DNA of 64,000 nucleotides from Pseudofrankia inefficax (GCF_000166135.1 NC_014666.1:4960001-5024000); one strand, 5' to 3'. Shown: positions 25,774-35,261, counted from the stretch's first letter. The notes: generated from the sequence alone by a model not told the origin. Translations and numbers: made by a program.

Positions 25774-26712
25774 TCAGCGGCCCTGCGCCGTGGCGACCGC
25801 GAATCCAGCGATCCAGGCGGGAACCGGTTCGTAGAACCGTGACTCCAGTGTGTACGGGCCGGTGGCCGCGAGCGCGGCGAAGGCCGCGATCCAGGTCCGG
25901 ACCTCGTGGGCCGAGCCGCCGCCCTCGGCAGCCATCCAGTCGACCGTCCAGGAATCGACGGTCGCGAGGTCACCAACCTCGATCAGGTCGAGCAGGTGGT
26001 TGTCCCAGGCCGGGTTGATCGGGAGCCTAGTCGAGGTCCCGGCCGCGTAGTCCCGGCCGGCCTGCACCACCCGCTGCTCGCTCCTGGCCCGCTGCTCCGC
26101 CGTCGGCGCGGCGCCGTCGATGAGCGCGTCGGCGACCCGCGGCGGCGCGCCGTCGAGCACGGGCACCGGCGGGTCGTGCGACAGACCGCCCGAGGCGACG
26201 AACAGTACCCGCTTGTCGAGGTCGGCGGCGGCCGCGCCGATCGCGGCACCCAAGGCACGGATGCGGCGGACCGGGCCGAGCGGGGTCGCCACGCCGTTGA
26301 TGAAGACCGGGACGACAGGAACGCGGTCGATGCCGCCGAAAAGAACGTCCAACGGCTGAGCGAAGCCGTGGTCGACGGTCATCCGGGCCGAGATCGTGAG
26401 ATCGACGCCTCGGTCGAGCACTCCCTCGGCAAGCGATCTGGCGGACCTCCCGTCGACGGACAGCGGCCCTTCACCGGAGCCGAAGTCGCCGATCGCGTGG
26501 GCGGCGGTCGCCAGGCAGAACGGCGGCATCTCCTTGTAGAAGAAGCCGTTGTAATGGTCGGGCGCGAACAGCACGACGAGCTCGGGGCCGAAGCCTCGAA
26601 CGAAGGCCCGGGCACGAGCGACGGCCTGGTCGACGCGCTGGACCGTGTCTGGTGCCGGGTCCACCTTGCCGATGAGCGGCGAGTGGGACAGCCCGACGGC
26701 CGCGGCGGTCAC
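25774..26712 (-). CDS. mhpB: 3-(2,3-dihydroxyphenyl)propionate 1,2-dioxygenase, MhpB-type extradiol enzyme
   Basis: A 312-residue LigB-fold class III extradiol dioxygenase. Long stretches match E. coli MhpB: GLSHSPLIGKVDPA, VVLFAPDHYNGFFY, PPFCLATAAHAIGDFGSG, VDHGFAQPLD and VPVFINGVATPL. His115 and His179, the acid-base residues of E. coli MhpB, are present at the same numbers; His10 and His53 fit the iron site. It opens a 2,3-dihydroxyphenylpropionate (or similar catechol) ring next to the hydroxyls. The GTG start overlaps the preceding oxidoreductase stop (GTGA). It is separate from the ring-hydroxylating operon, which needs it to complete the pathway. Confidence 0.93.
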   Translation of the reverse strand: MTAAAVGLSHSPLIGKVDPAPDTVQRVDQAVARARAFVRGFGPELVVLFAPDHYNGFFYKEMPPFCLATAAHAIGDFGSGEGPLSVDGRSARSLAEGVLDRGVDLTISARMTVDHGFAQPLDVLFGGIDRVPVVPVFINGVATPLGPVRRIRALGAAIGAAAADLDKRVLFVASGGLSHDPPVPVLDGAPPRVADALIDGAAPTAEQRARSEQRVVQAGRDYAAGTSTRLPINPAWDNHLLDLIEVGDLATVDSWTVDWMAAEGGGSAHEVRTWIAAFAALAATGPYTLESRFYEPVPAWIAGFAVATAQGR

Positions 26713-27698
26713 GACAGATCCTTCGGGTCGGGCAGAGTGATGACGACCTTCCCGGTCAGCTCTCCGTCGATCATGAGCTGGAATCCTTTATGGATCTCCT
26801 CAAGCGGCAGGGTCCGGTCGATGACGGGACGGACGCCAGTCGCCTCGAGCAGGCGCAGCAGGCCGAGGAGCTCGCCGCGGGTGCCCCCCGTGGAGCCCAG
26901 GATGCGCTGCTGGAGGTAGAAGATCCGGCTCAGCTCGGCGGGCGGGTTCGTCCCGCTGGTCGCGCCGGCGATCACCAGCGTGCCTCCCGGACGAAGCGAG
27001 CGCAGTGAGTGCGACCAGGTCGCCTCCCCGACGGTCTCGATCACCACGTCGACCCGTTCCGGCAGCCGCTCGCCCGTGGGCAGCACCGCGCGGGCTCCCC
27101 AGGTGAGGGCCTCGGCGCGCTTCCGCTCGCTGCGGCTGGTGGCATACACGACGGCACCGGCGGCCGCGGCGAGGCTGATCGCCGCGGAGGCGACGCCGCC
27201 GCCCGCGCCCTGAACGAGCACGCGGTCGCCCGGCCGGATGACGGCCTGGGTGAACAGCATCCGGTACGCGGTGGTCCAGGCGACCGGCAGGCAGGCGGCC
27301 TGCTCGAACGACAGCCAGGCCGGCTTGGGCACGACGTTGCGGGTCGGGACGCTCAGGTACTCGGCGAACGCGCCGTTGTGCTGTTCGGACAGCAGCGCCC
27401 GGTTCGGGTCCAGCGTCTCGTCGCCGTGGCCGGCATCCGGGTCGGCGATCACCGGATGGATGATCACCTCGTTGCCTGCCTCGTCGTAGCCCGCCGCGTC
27501 GCAGCCCAGAATGATCGGGATCCGCTCCGGCGGGTGGCCGACACCGCGCAACGTCCACAGGTCGTGCATGTTCAGCGACGACGCCACGACACGTACCGTC
27601 GACCACCCGGGTCGGGGGCTCGGCTTCGGGACTTCACGGAGGACCAGGCCGGAGAGCGGGTCGGTGTCGCTCTGGGAGTCGGCGAATGCGGCGCGCAT
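26709..27698 (-). CDS. Zinc-free quinone-oxidoreductase-like MDR dehydrogenase
   Basis: A 329-residue medium-chain dehydrogenase. The N-terminal GroES-like domain (VRVVASSLNMHDLWTLRG, IILGCDAAGY) has Asn/His in place of the catalytic-zinc cysteine and lacks the four-cysteine structural-zinc lobe; the Rossmann loop is VQGAGGGVASAAISLA near 160. This pattern is typical of NADPH quinone or enoyl reductases. It is translationally coupled to mhpB, so it may reduce a quinone formed by autoxidised catechol or an unsaturated side chain such as a cinnamate. No strong ribosome site is seen at the ATG. Confidence 0.85.
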   Translation of the reverse strand: MRAAFADSQSDTDPLSGLVLREVPKPSPRPGWSTVRVVASSLNMHDLWTLRGVGHPPERIPIILGCDAAGYDEAGNEVIIHPVIADPDAGHGDETLDPNRALLSEQHNGAFAEYLSVPTRNVVPKPAWLSFEQAACLPVAWTTAYRMLFTQAVIRPGDRVLVQGAGGGVASAAISLAAAAGAVVYATSRSERKRAEALTWGARAVLPTGERLPERVDVVIETVGEATWSHSLRSLRPGGTLVIAGATSGTNPPAELSRIFYLQQRILGSTGGTRGELLGLLRLLEATGVRPVIDRTLPLEEIHKGFQLMIDGELTGKVVITLPDPKDLS

Positions 27699-27762
27699 GC
27701 TGTCACCGTCGCGCGACGGCCAGGCCGCGCCATAGCCCTTGTGCCGTGGTGCGGAACATCGG

Positions 27763-29391
27763 TCAGGAGGGCACGGGCAGGTCCAGCCGGGAGGTCGCGA
27801 GTGCGATCGTGTGTCGATTGGTGAGTCGCGTCCTGGCCGTCATCGGGTTCTCGCCGGTGCCGGGGTTGCGGGCATACCGCGGGAAGGAGCCACCGGCGAC
27901 AAGGAGTCGGATGCGATGGCCGGCCTTGAACCGGTGGGCGACCGGAGACAGGTCCAGGCGGATCGGACCGGTGGCGTCGCGGACGCGTAGGTATCCGTCG
28001 GCGACGTTTCGCGACGTGCCCCGCGAGTCGACGTCACTGATGCGGACACAAAGGTCGGCGTCGGGGTGCTCGGTCCGGTCGTCAAGGGTGACAACCGGAG
28101 TTCCCATCACCTCCAGGTCGACGTCGAGGGGTTCGGTGGTGAAGGCCAGCACATCATTCCGCCTCGCGAGCGCGCCGTCCTTGACATATCCACCCTTGGT
28201 GAACGTCGCGCCGCCGAGAGTCGGCGTCGGGTCAGCGGGATCGTAGGTGAAGGTCATCTCCTCGCCGCCGTCCGCCTGTGTCTCGTCGAGGCGGCCGTCG
28301 GCGTGCGGGCGAAGTGTGCGCGTGCTGGACTTCGGCGGCCACGTGTCGAGGTGACGCCACTCCCCCGCACCGGTGACATGAAGGTGCACCGGGGCTGGGC
28401 GCGGCGTTACCGGCAGACCGCCCACCTTGGCGTCGAGCCAGTCCAGGATCTCCTTGAAGGGAGCCCTGGCGAGGGCGGAGCCCCCGTGCGTCCAAGGTCC
28501 GACGGTCAACGCGACATCGACGCCGCGGGCGCTCAGCCGGCGGTACTGCTCGTGACTCTGCCGCGTGAAGATGTCCATCCAGCCGCTGACGATCAGTACC
28601 GGAACGTCCACCGTCTCCAGGGCCGAACCGAAGCGCGCGGGACCCCAGTGCGGATCGGCCAGATCCGGATGGGTCAGCCACTCCCGCAGCCAGGGGACAC
28701 GGCCTTGGAACTCCGCGTCGACCGCTTCCAGGATCGAGGTCGCCGCCATCACCTGACGCACCCGCGGGGTGCCCCGCACGCCGTCGACAATGACCGAGAG
28801 CATGTTCGACGTCTCCTGCCGGCTGATGATGTGAGCCCAGCCGATGATGTCGAGATTGTAGGTGCCCGTGCTCAGTGAATGCTCGGCGAAGTCGTGCGGG
28901 CCGACGAAAACCGCGGCCGCTTTCAGGTCCCGAGGGGGATCGGCGAAAAGCGCCCATTCGGTGAACCCCAGATAGGACACGCCGACGGTGCCGAACGTCC
29001 CCGTGTACCACGGTTGGGCGCGCATCCAGACCACGACGTCCTGGCCGTCCGCCGCCTCGACCCGCATCGCGTCGAAGTAGCCCTCCGAGTCAAACGTGCC
29101 ACGGCTGCTGACGAACACGACCTGATAGCCGCGGGCAGCGAGTTGCCGGGCCAGCGTCGAGTAGGCCACACCACGCCCGTACGGGCCTCGCATGAGCAGC
29201 GTCCCGAGAGGCGCGGAGACCGGCTGGTAGACGTCCGCGGCAAGACGGACCCCGTCGCGCATCGGAATACGCGCGGCCTCGACCGAGAAATGGGTTGTCG
29301 GCGCTCGAAGACCCGCGAATCGCGCCTGGAGCCGATCGGCGATCGTAAGCCGCGCTCGTGCCTGTGATGGAACCTCAGCAACTGATGTCAC
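27763..29391 (-). CDS. CocE/NonD-family hydrolase
   Basis: A 542-residue S15-type esterase: ARIPMRDGVRLAADVYQP (41-58), nucleophile Ser139 in TVGVSYLGFTEW, and a C-terminal jelly-roll with AGHRIRLLVAGGSFPRYARNPGTG. About 35 residues precede the catalytic domain. It belongs with the shorter paralogues at 42436-44106 and 53483-55114. The GTG start follows GGAGGG. It is divergent from the ring-hydroxylating dioxygenase gene and lies 64 bp before the quinone-oxidoreductase/mhpB pair on the same strand, so an esterase, a reductase and a ring-cleavage enzyme may share one transcript. Confidence 0.9.
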   Translation of the reverse strand: MTSVAEVPSQARARLTIADRLQARFAGLRAPTTHFSVEAARIPMRDGVRLAADVYQPVSAPLGTLLMRGPYGRGVAYSTLARQLAARGYQVVFVSSRGTFDSEGYFDAMRVEAADGQDVVVWMRAQPWYTGTFGTVGVSYLGFTEWALFADPPRDLKAAAVFVGPHDFAEHSLSTGTYNLDIIGWAHIISRQETSNMLSVIVDGVRGTPRVRQVMAATSILEAVDAEFQGRVPWLREWLTHPDLADPHWGPARFGSALETVDVPVLIVSGWMDIFTRQSHEQYRRLSARGVDVALTVGPWTHGGSALARAPFKEILDWLDAKVGGLPVTPRPAPVHLHVTGAGEWRHLDTWPPKSSTRTLRPHADGRLDETQADGGEEMTFTYDPADPTPTLGGATFTKGGYVKDGALARRNDVLAFTTEPLDVDLEVMGTPVVTLDDRTEHPDADLCVRISDVDSRGTSRNVADGYLRVRDATGPIRLDLSPVAHRFKAGHRIRLLVAGGSFPRYARNPGTGENPMTARTRLTNRHTIALATSRLDLPVPS

Positions 29392-29546
29392 CGGACCGGG
29401 CCCTCCGTTGGTCTCGCACCCACTGCGTGTTCGGCGAGGTTGAGCATGCGGTCACCGTGGCGTGGCAGCCGGCCGGGTCGTACCCGTCGTGCCGGTGGGC
29501 GGAACACCAAGTGGAACGTGGCGGCGCCGCGAGCTTCCCTCATGCC

Positions 29547-30905
29547 ATGACCGCCACCGCCGGACCCGCCGCGGACCGGGTCACCGCGACACCCCGTGGG
29601 GCGCTGCGCCGGCCCGCCGAGCTGGCCCGTGACCTTGATGTCTCGGGGCTCGTCGACGCCGAGGGCGGCCTGCTGGACCGAGCGGTCTTCACCGACGGGT
29701 CGCTCTACCGGCAGGAACTGCGCCGGGTGTTCGCCCCGAGTTGGCTCTTCCTGGCCCACACCGACCAGTTCCACAAGCCGGGTGACTTCTTCACCACCTA
29801 CATGGGCGAGGACCCGGTCATCGTCACGATGGACCGCGGCCGGACCGTGCGGGCGTACCTCAACTCGTGCCGGCATCGGGGTGCGCGGGTGTGCCGGGCC
29901 GACTCCGGCGCGACGAGGAACTTCACGTGCACCTATCACGGCTGGTCCTACGACCTGGCCGGCGAGCTGGTGAGCGTCCCGAACCGGGATGGCTACCCGG
30001 GCTCCTTTCGGACCGGGGACTGGGGCCTGGTGGAGGTGCCGCAGGTCGCCAGCTACCGCGGTCTGATCTTCGGGACCTGGAACCCCGAGCCCGTGCCGCT
30101 CACGGAGTACCTGGGTGACATGGCCTGGTACCTCGACGCGATGCTCGACCACGACCCGGACGGCACCGTCGTGGTCGGCGGCGTCCACAAATGGACGCTC
30201 GACGGCAACTGGAAACTCGCCGCCGAGCAGTTCGCCACGGACTGGTACCACGTGAACATGAGCCACGCCTCCGCGCTCATGCTGTTGACACCCGAGGGGC
30301 GCAGACCGCGCGACGAGATCGTGCACCGGACCGGCCGGCAGTACGTCGGAGACAACGGCCACGGCGCTGGTTTCCCGGTGCACCCCAAGAACCGCTTCGA
30401 CGAGCGGGCGGTGCACGACTGGACGGACTACGCCGCGCTGCGCGCACGGCTGGGCGATGCCCGCGTCGAGGGACCACTGACCAACGGCCACGCGACGGTC
30501 TTCCCGAACTTCTCCTACCTTCCCGTGAACGGCTCTATCCGGGTGTGGCATCCGAAAGGACCTGACCGGATGGAGGTCTGGGCCTGGACGCTGGTCGACC
30601 GGTCCATGCCGCCGGAGGTTCGTGAGGCCCAGCGCCTGTACAACCTGCGCACCTTCGGGCCCAGCGGCATCTTCGAGCAGGACGACGGCGAGAACTGGAG
30701 CGAGGTGCAGGCGATCTCGCACGGCTTCATCACCAACCAGGTCCCGCTCAACTACCAGATGGGCCTGGGCTCGGAACGTCACGACGGCACGTATCCAGGC
30801 CGGACCAGCGAGCTCTACAGCGACGCGGCCGGCCGCGGTTTCTACGCCCACTGGCGCGAGCTGATGAACACTCCGGCCTGGCACGAACAGGAGCCGACAC
30901 GATGA
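29547..30905 (+). CDS. Aromatic-ring-hydroxylating dioxygenase, large (alpha) subunit
   Basis: A 452-residue Rieske oxygenase alpha subunit. The [2Fe-2S] ligands are Cys108, His110, Cys128 and His131 (CxH-x17-CxxH). The mononuclear iron site shows Asp232, His235 and His240 (DWYHVNMSH), with the distal Asp in FEQDDGENW near 379. It would add both atoms of O2 to an arene to give a cis-dihydrodiol. The chosen ATG gives the usual family length; the frame is open further upstream but no better start or ribosome site is seen. It heads a seven-gene operon with its ferredoxin, beta subunit, C-C hydrolase and dihydrodiol dehydrogenase. Closest functional group: biphenyl/phenylpropionate (Bph/Hca) enzymes. 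Confidence 0.92.
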   Translation: MTATAGPAADRVTATPRGALRRPAELARDLDVSGLVDAEGGLLDRAVFTDGSLYRQELRRVFAPSWLFLAHTDQFHKPGDFFTTYMGEDPVIVTMDRGRTVRAYLNSCRHRGARVCRADSGATRNFTCTYHGWSYDLAGELVSVPNRDGYPGSFRTGDWGLVEVPQVASYRGLIFGTWNPEPVPLTEYLGDMAWYLDAMLDHDPDGTVVVGGVHKWTLDGNWKLAAEQFATDWYHVNMSHASALMLLTPEGRRPRDEIVHRTGRQYVGDNGHGAGFPVHPKNRFDERAVHDWTDYAALRARLGDARVEGPLTNGHATVFPNFSYLPVNGSIRVWHPKGPDRMEVWAWTLVDRSMPPEVREAQRLYNLRTFGPSGIFEQDDGENWSEVQAISHGFITNQVPLNYQMGLGSERHDGTYPGRTSELYSDAAGRGFYAHWRELMNTPAWHEQEPTR

Positions 30906-31237
30906 CCGAAGGCATCCGCGTCGCCTCGCTCGACGACATTCCCAAGGGCGAAGGAGTCGCCATCGCCAGGGAGCTCACCGGGACCGCGGACGACATCGCC
31001 CTGCTGCGCGACGACGACGGCACGGTGTGGGCGCTCGACAACACCTGTACGCACGAGGACGCCGCGCTCGCCGACGGCTGGGTCGAAGGCGGTTTCGTCG
31101 AGTGCCCGTTGCACTCGAGCAGGTTCTGCCTCAAGGACGGCGAGGTCCAGGGACTGCCGGCGACCAGGGGCGTGTGCCCGCACCGGGTCGAGATCCGTGA
31201 CGGCGGCGTCTACCTGTTCCCGAACGAGACACCGTAG
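30902..31237 (+). CDS. Rieske ferredoxin of the ring-hydroxylating dioxygenase
   Basis: A 111-residue Rieske [2Fe-2S] ferredoxin with CTH (Cys49, His51) and CPLH (Cys68, His71). It would pass electrons to the alpha subunit's Rieske centre. The ATG overlaps the alpha-subunit stop by four bases (ATGA), indicating coupled synthesis. The matching FAD-dependent ferredoxin reductase is not in the window. Confidence 0.93.
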   Translation: MTEGIRVASLDDIPKGEGVAIARELTGTADDIALLRDDDGTVWALDNTCTHEDAALADGWVEGGFVECPLHSSRFCLKDGEVQGLPATRGVCPHRVEIRDGGVYLFPNETP

Positions 31238-31296
31238 TTCGCCGCGCGCTGCTCGACGCGCGGCCGCGCGGCCGCGCGCGGAAAGGAAAGGACACC

Positions 31297-31872
31297 GTGA
31301 GCATCAGCACGGACGCGGTCCCGGTGGCCCTCGCGGGAAGACGCGCGGACCGTGACCTTCATTTCGAGGTCGAGCAGTTCTACTACGAGGAGGCCGAACT
31401 ACTCGACGAGGGCCGGTACACCGAGTGGCTCGACCTGCTCGACGACGACCTGGACTACTGGATGCCGACCCGCACCAACCGGCTTCGCCGCCAGCAGGCG
31501 CTGTCGGTGGCGGCCCGCGGCGAGGCCGCGTTCTACGACGAGACCAAGCAGAGCCTGGCCTGGCGGATCCGCCGGTTCGACTCCGGCACCGCCTGGGCGG
31601 AGGACCCGCCATCGCGCACCCGCCACCTGGTGACCAACGTCGTGGCGCACCACGTCGACCCGGCCGACCATCCCGGATTCACCGAGAACGACCTCGCCGT
31701 GCGCGCGGCGTTTCTCGTCTACCGCAACAGGCTGGAACGCGAGGAGAACGTGTTCGCCGGCCGCCGCACCGACATCCTGCGGCGCGGCGGCGGGGCGCTG
31801 CGCGTGGCGCGCCGCGTCATCCTGCTGGACCAGAACGTCCTGCAGGCAAAGAACATCTCGACCTTCTTCTAA
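31297..31872 (+). CDS. Aromatic-ring-hydroxylating dioxygenase, small (beta) subunit
   Basis: A 191-residue beta subunit of the SnoaL-related Ring_hydroxyl_B fold: QFYYEEAELLDEGRYTEWLDLLDDDLDYWMP at about 24-55 and the C-terminal RVILLDQNVLQAKNISTFF are typical. It has a structural role in the alpha3-beta3 oxygenase. GTG is preceded by GGAAAGGAAAGG. A GC-rich palindromic stretch (CGCGCGGCCGCGCGGCCGCG) lies in the short gap before it and could shape mRNA structure. Confidence 0.93.
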   Translation: MSISTDAVPVALAGRRADRDLHFEVEQFYYEEAELLDEGRYTEWLDLLDDDLDYWMPTRTNRLRRQQALSVAARGEAAFYDETKQSLAWRIRRFDSGTAWAEDPPSRTRHLVTNVVAHHVDPADHPGFTENDLAVRAAFLVYRNRLEREENVFAGRRTDILRRGGGALRVARRVILLDQNVLQAKNISTFF

Positions 31873-31883
31873 AGGACCCGGGC

Positions 31884-32741
31884 GTGACTGACGTTTCCCT
31901 GAAACAGCACGTGGTGAACACCTCGCTCGGCGAGATCGCGGTCGCCGACGTGGGTGAGGGCCCGGTTCTGGTGATGTTGCACGGCGGCGGCCCTGGCGCC
32001 TCCGGGGTCGCCAACTTCCACCAGAACCTCGCGGCGCTGGCGGCCGGCTTCCGGGTGCTGCTGCCCGACCAGCCGGGCTTCGGCGGCAGCTACCGGCCGA
32101 CGGAGGCCGACCTGCGGGCCCGCTCCGTCACCGAGATCGCCGTCGACGCGCTGTTCCAGACCCTCGACGCCCTGGGCGTCGAGCGGTTCCACCTGCTGGG
32201 CAACAGCCTCGGCGGCGCCGCGGCGATCGCGATGGCCCAGACCCGGCCGGACCGCGTGGCCGGCCTCGTGCTGATGGCGCCCGGCGGTGGCTGGCTGCCG
32301 TTCGGGCCGACTCCGACCGAGGGCCAGAAGGAGATGTTCCGCTACTACAACGGCGGCGGACCGTCGCCCCGGAAGATGGCGAACTTCATCCGCACCATGG
32401 TCTTCGACCACAGGCAGTTCGGCGACGACGCCGTGCTGGCGAGGTACGAGGCGTCCCTCGACGAGAGCCACATCGAGTTCTACCACCGCTACAACGCCTC
32501 GTTCGCCCAGCGGAACGGCATGGACCCGCTGTGGCGAGACCTCCACAAGATCAAGGCGCCGACGCTGCTGCTGTGGGGACGCGACGACCGCACCATCACC
32601 CTCGATGGCGCCCAGCTCATGCTCAAGCAGATCCGCGATGTCCAGCTGCACGTCTTCGGCAACTGCGGCCACTGGGTCCAGATCGAACGCCAACGCGACT
32701 TCGACCGCCTCGTGACCGACTTCCTCGCGGCGCTGGCATGA
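31884..32741 (+). CDS. Meta-cleavage-product (C-C) hydrolase, MhpC/BphD type
   Basis: A 285-residue alpha/beta hydrolase. The oxyanion loop HGGGPGAS (33-40), nucleophile Ser108 in GNSLGG, acid in LWGRDDRTI and His263 in GNCGHWVQIE are the signature of C-C bond hydrolases acting on ring-fission products. It would split the MhpB product into 2-hydroxypenta-2,4-dienoate and a carboxylic acid. The GTG follows AAAGGACCC, 11 bp after the beta-subunit stop. Its stop overlaps the dihydrodiol dehydrogenase start. Confidence 0.92.
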   Translation: MTDVSLKQHVVNTSLGEIAVADVGEGPVLVMLHGGGPGASGVANFHQNLAALAAGFRVLLPDQPGFGGSYRPTEADLRARSVTEIAVDALFQTLDALGVERFHLLGNSLGGAAAIAMAQTRPDRVAGLVLMAPGGGWLPFGPTPTEGQKEMFRYYNGGGPSPRKMANFIRTMVFDHRQFGDDAVLARYEASLDESHIEFYHRYNASFAQRNGMDPLWRDLHKIKAPTLLLWGRDDRTITLDGAQLMLKQIRDVQLHVFGNCGHWVQIERQRDFDRLVTDFLAALA

Positions 32742-33601
32742 CCGACGCGGAGCAGAGCGGCGGACATCCGGCCGGCTGGCTGGAAGGCTACGTCGCGCTC
32801 GTGACCGGCGGCGGCTCGGGAATCGGTCGCGCCGTCGCGCACCGGTTCGTCGCCGAAGGCGCGTCCGTCACCATTCTCGGCCGCGACGCCGACCAGCTCA
32901 CCGAGGCCGTCAAAGCAGCACCGGACCCGTCCCGGATGCACGCCGTCGAGGCGGACACCCGCGACAGCGCGCAGCTGCACCAGGCGGTCGACGACACCGT
33001 CTCGAGGTTCGGCAAGCTCGACACCCTCGTTCCGAACGCCGGTATCTGGGACTACCAGCGCCAGCTCACCCGGCTGTCCGGCGAGGATCTCGCCGCGACG
33101 TTCGACGAGGTCTTCGCCGTCAACGTCAAGGGCTACCTCCTCGCGGTCGAGGCGGCCTGGCGCGAACTGGTCCGGTCCCGCGGCAGCGTCGTGATGACGC
33201 TGTCGAACGCCTCCTTCTACGTCAACGGCGGCGGCCCCATCTACACGGCCAGCAAACACGCCTGCCTCGGGCTGATGCGCGAGCTCGCCTACGAGCTCGC
33301 GCCCAAGGTCCGGGTCAACGGCGTCGCCTGCGGGGGCATGAACACCGACCTGCGCGGGCCCGAGGCACTGTCGATGCGGGAGCGCTCGATCGCGGCCTCC
33401 TTCGCGAAGAAGGGTCCGAACGCTCCACCCCCCTCGATTCCACTGCACGACTCCAGCACGGACCCGCGCGACTTCACCGCCGCCTACGTACTGCTCGCCT
33501 CCCGGGAACAGAGCGGTCCCATGACCGGCCAGGCGATCTCCGTAGATGGCGGCATAGGCGTGCGTGGCTTCGCCACGCCGGCCGGCGGCGACCACCTCTG
33601 A
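32738..33601 (+). CDS. cis-Dihydrodiol dehydrogenase, BphB/HcaB type
   Basis: A 287-residue SDR with TGGGSGIG (23-30), Ser156, Tyr169 and Lys173 (YTASK), and the segment KHACLGLMRELAYELAPKVRVNGVACGGMNTDLRGP that is diagnostic of cis-2,3-dihydrodiol dehydrogenases of the biphenyl/phenylpropionate pathways. It rearomatises the dioxygenase product to a catechol with NAD+. The ATG overlaps the C-C hydrolase stop (ATGA). About 15 extra residues precede the Rossmann core. Confidence 0.93.
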   Translation: MTDAEQSGGHPAGWLEGYVALVTGGGSGIGRAVAHRFVAEGASVTILGRDADQLTEAVKAAPDPSRMHAVEADTRDSAQLHQAVDDTVSRFGKLDTLVPNAGIWDYQRQLTRLSGEDLAATFDEVFAVNVKGYLLAVEAAWRELVRSRGSVVMTLSNASFYVNGGGPIYTASKHACLGLMRELAYELAPKVRVNGVACGGMNTDLRGPEALSMRERSIAASFAKKGPNAPPPSIPLHDSSTDPRDFTAAYVLLASREQSGPMTGQAISVDGGIGVRGFATPAGGDHL

Positions 33602-33617
33602 AGGAGTTCCTTCCGCC

Positions 33618-35207
33618 ATGAGCCCAGGGCACCCCGCCAACTCCGGGACCCACGTCGACGTCAGTCCGGCCGCGGCGATCCACCGCCACGCCCGGACCCA
33701 GCCGGACAGCCTCGCCATCCGCTACGCCGGCGGCGATCTCACCTTCGCCCAGCTCGACGACCGTGCGGCCCGTCTCGCCACGGTGCTGGCCGACGGCGGC
33801 GTCAACGCCGGCGACCGAGTCGCCTATCTCGGCCTCAACAGCCCGTCGTTCCTCATCACCCTGCTCGCCGCGCACCGCCTCGGCGCCATCTTCGTCCCGA
33901 TCAACTTCCGGCTCACCGGACCCGAGCTACACGGCGTCCTGCGGCCCAGCGGCGCCGCGACCATCGTGTGCGAGGAAGGCCACCGGACTGTGCTGGAAGC
34001 CGTCCGGGACGGGACGGCGCTGAAACGATTCCTGCTCGTCGACGACGATCCCGAGGTCCCCGCCGCCCCCGTGCCTCCCGAAGGATGGGAAACCTGGAGC
34101 GGCTTACTGGCGCGGGCCTTACCCACCGCGCGGATCGCCCTCCGCCGGTTCGACGACCCGGCCGTCATCATGTTCACCTCCGGCACCACCGGCCTGCCAA
34201 AAGGCGTCGTTCTCACCCACGGCAACATCTGGTGGAACGCCATCAACGTCGACACCCAGCTCGACACCCGCCGCGGCGACGTCACCCACGCGGTCGCACC
34301 GATCTTCCACGTCGGCGCGCTCAACAGCTTCCTCGTCCGCACGCTGGTGCGCGGCGGCACCGTCGTGCTGCGCCGCGCTTTCGACCCGGCTGGGTTCCTC
34401 GACGACCTCGTCACCTACCGGGTCAACTCGTTCTTCGCGGTCCCCACGATGCTGGCCGCCCTCGCCCAGCTCCCCGGCGTCTTCGAGACCGACCTGTCCG
34501 ACCTGCGCGCGATCGTCGTCGCCGGCGCCCCGGTCCCGCCCTCGCTGATCCAGCAGTACGCCGACCACGGCATCTGGCTGCAACAGGCGTGGGGACTCAC
34601 CGAGACCGCCCCGTTCGCCACCCACCTGCCCGTCGAACGCACGCTCGCCAAACTCGGCTCGGCCGGCATCCCCATGCCTCACACCGAGGTACGGATCGTC
34701 GACCCGGCGGCCAACACACCGGTCACGGCGGGGGTCGCGGGCGAGATCGTGGTCCGCGGGCCGAACGTCACGCCCGGGTACTGGAACAACCCGGAGGCCA
34801 CCAGCGCGGCGTTCGACGACGACGGCTGGTTCCACTCCGGCGACGTCGGCTACCTGGACGACGACGGCTGCCTGTTCATCGTCGACCGGCTCAAAGACAT
34901 GATCATCAGCGGCGGCGAGAACGTGTACCCGGCGGAGGTCGAACGCGCCCTCGCGGACCTGCCGGGGCTGGTCGACGTCGCGATCGTGGGCGCCGTGGAC
35001 GAGCGGTGGGGCGAGACCGTCGTCGCCGTCGTCGCCGTCACCCAGGGCTCGGCGATCAGCCTGGCGACCCTTCGCGAGCACGCCGCCACCAGGCTGGCCC
35101 GCTACAAGCTGCCACGCCAGCTGAAGGTGGTCGACACCGTGCCCCGCAACGCCACCGGCAAGCTCGACAAGGTCGCTGTGCGACGCCTCCTCGACGCGGG
35201 CCCGTGA
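33618..35207 (+). CDS. AMP-forming acyl/aryl-CoA synthetase
   Basis: A 529-residue ANL-superfamily ligase. The P-loop TSGTTGLPKG lies near 185-195, the A5 motif WGLTET and hinge DRLKDMIISGGENVYP follow, and the C-terminal lysine is in PRNATGKLDK. The DMIISGGENVYP form is typical of medium/long-chain or 4-coumarate-like ligases. AAGGAG lies 11 bases before the ATG. As the sixth gene of the dioxygenase operon it may activate an aryl-propionate/cinnamate substrate or the acid released by C-C cleavage. It holds two TTA codons (34104 and 34119). Confidence 0.9.
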   Translation: MSPGHPANSGTHVDVSPAAAIHRHARTQPDSLAIRYAGGDLTFAQLDDRAARLATVLADGGVNAGDRVAYLGLNSPSFLITLLAAHRLGAIFVPINFRLTGPELHGVLRPSGAATIVCEEGHRTVLEAVRDGTALKRFLLVDDDPEVPAAPVPPEGWETWSGLLARALPTARIALRRFDDPAVIMFTSGTTGLPKGVVLTHGNIWWNAINVDTQLDTRRGDVTHAVAPIFHVGALNSFLVRTLVRGGTVVLRRAFDPAGFLDDLVTYRVNSFFAVPTMLAALAQLPGVFETDLSDLRAIVVAGAPVPPSLIQQYADHGIWLQQAWGLTETAPFATHLPVERTLAKLGSAGIPMPHTEVRIVDPAANTPVTAGVAGEIVVRGPNVTPGYWNNPEATSAAFDDDGWFHSGDVGYLDDDGCLFIVDRLKDMIISGGENVYPAEVERALADLPGLVDVAIVGAVDERWGETVVAVVAVTQGSAISLATLREHAATRLARYKLPRQLKVVDTVPRNATGKLDKVAVRRLLDAGP

Positions 35208-35240
35208 GGCGACCGCACTGTCTGCGTAAGGTGCGTCCTC

Positions 35241-35261
35241 CCGCCCTACGCCGCCGGGCGG
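35241..35261 (+). terminator. Weak hairpin between CoA ligase and lipoprotein genes
   Basis: CCGCCC and GGGCGG pair around a 9-base loop. The 6-bp stem could give partial termination, so that the binding lipoprotein is expressed differently from the enzymes. Confidence 0.25.

Noticed and set aside
29428-29446. Operator-like TGTTCGGC-GAG-GTTGAGCA between the CocE gene and the dioxygenase alpha subunit
   Set aside because: The centre is three bases instead of four and the left half lacks the conserved A, so it does not fit the 8-4-8 family well enough to list.
31257-31277. CG-rich palindromic run before the beta-subunit gene
   Set aside because: Simple CGCGG/GGCCGCG repetition in very GC-rich DNA within an operon; it lacks the form of a terminator with a defined loop and transcription clearly must continue.
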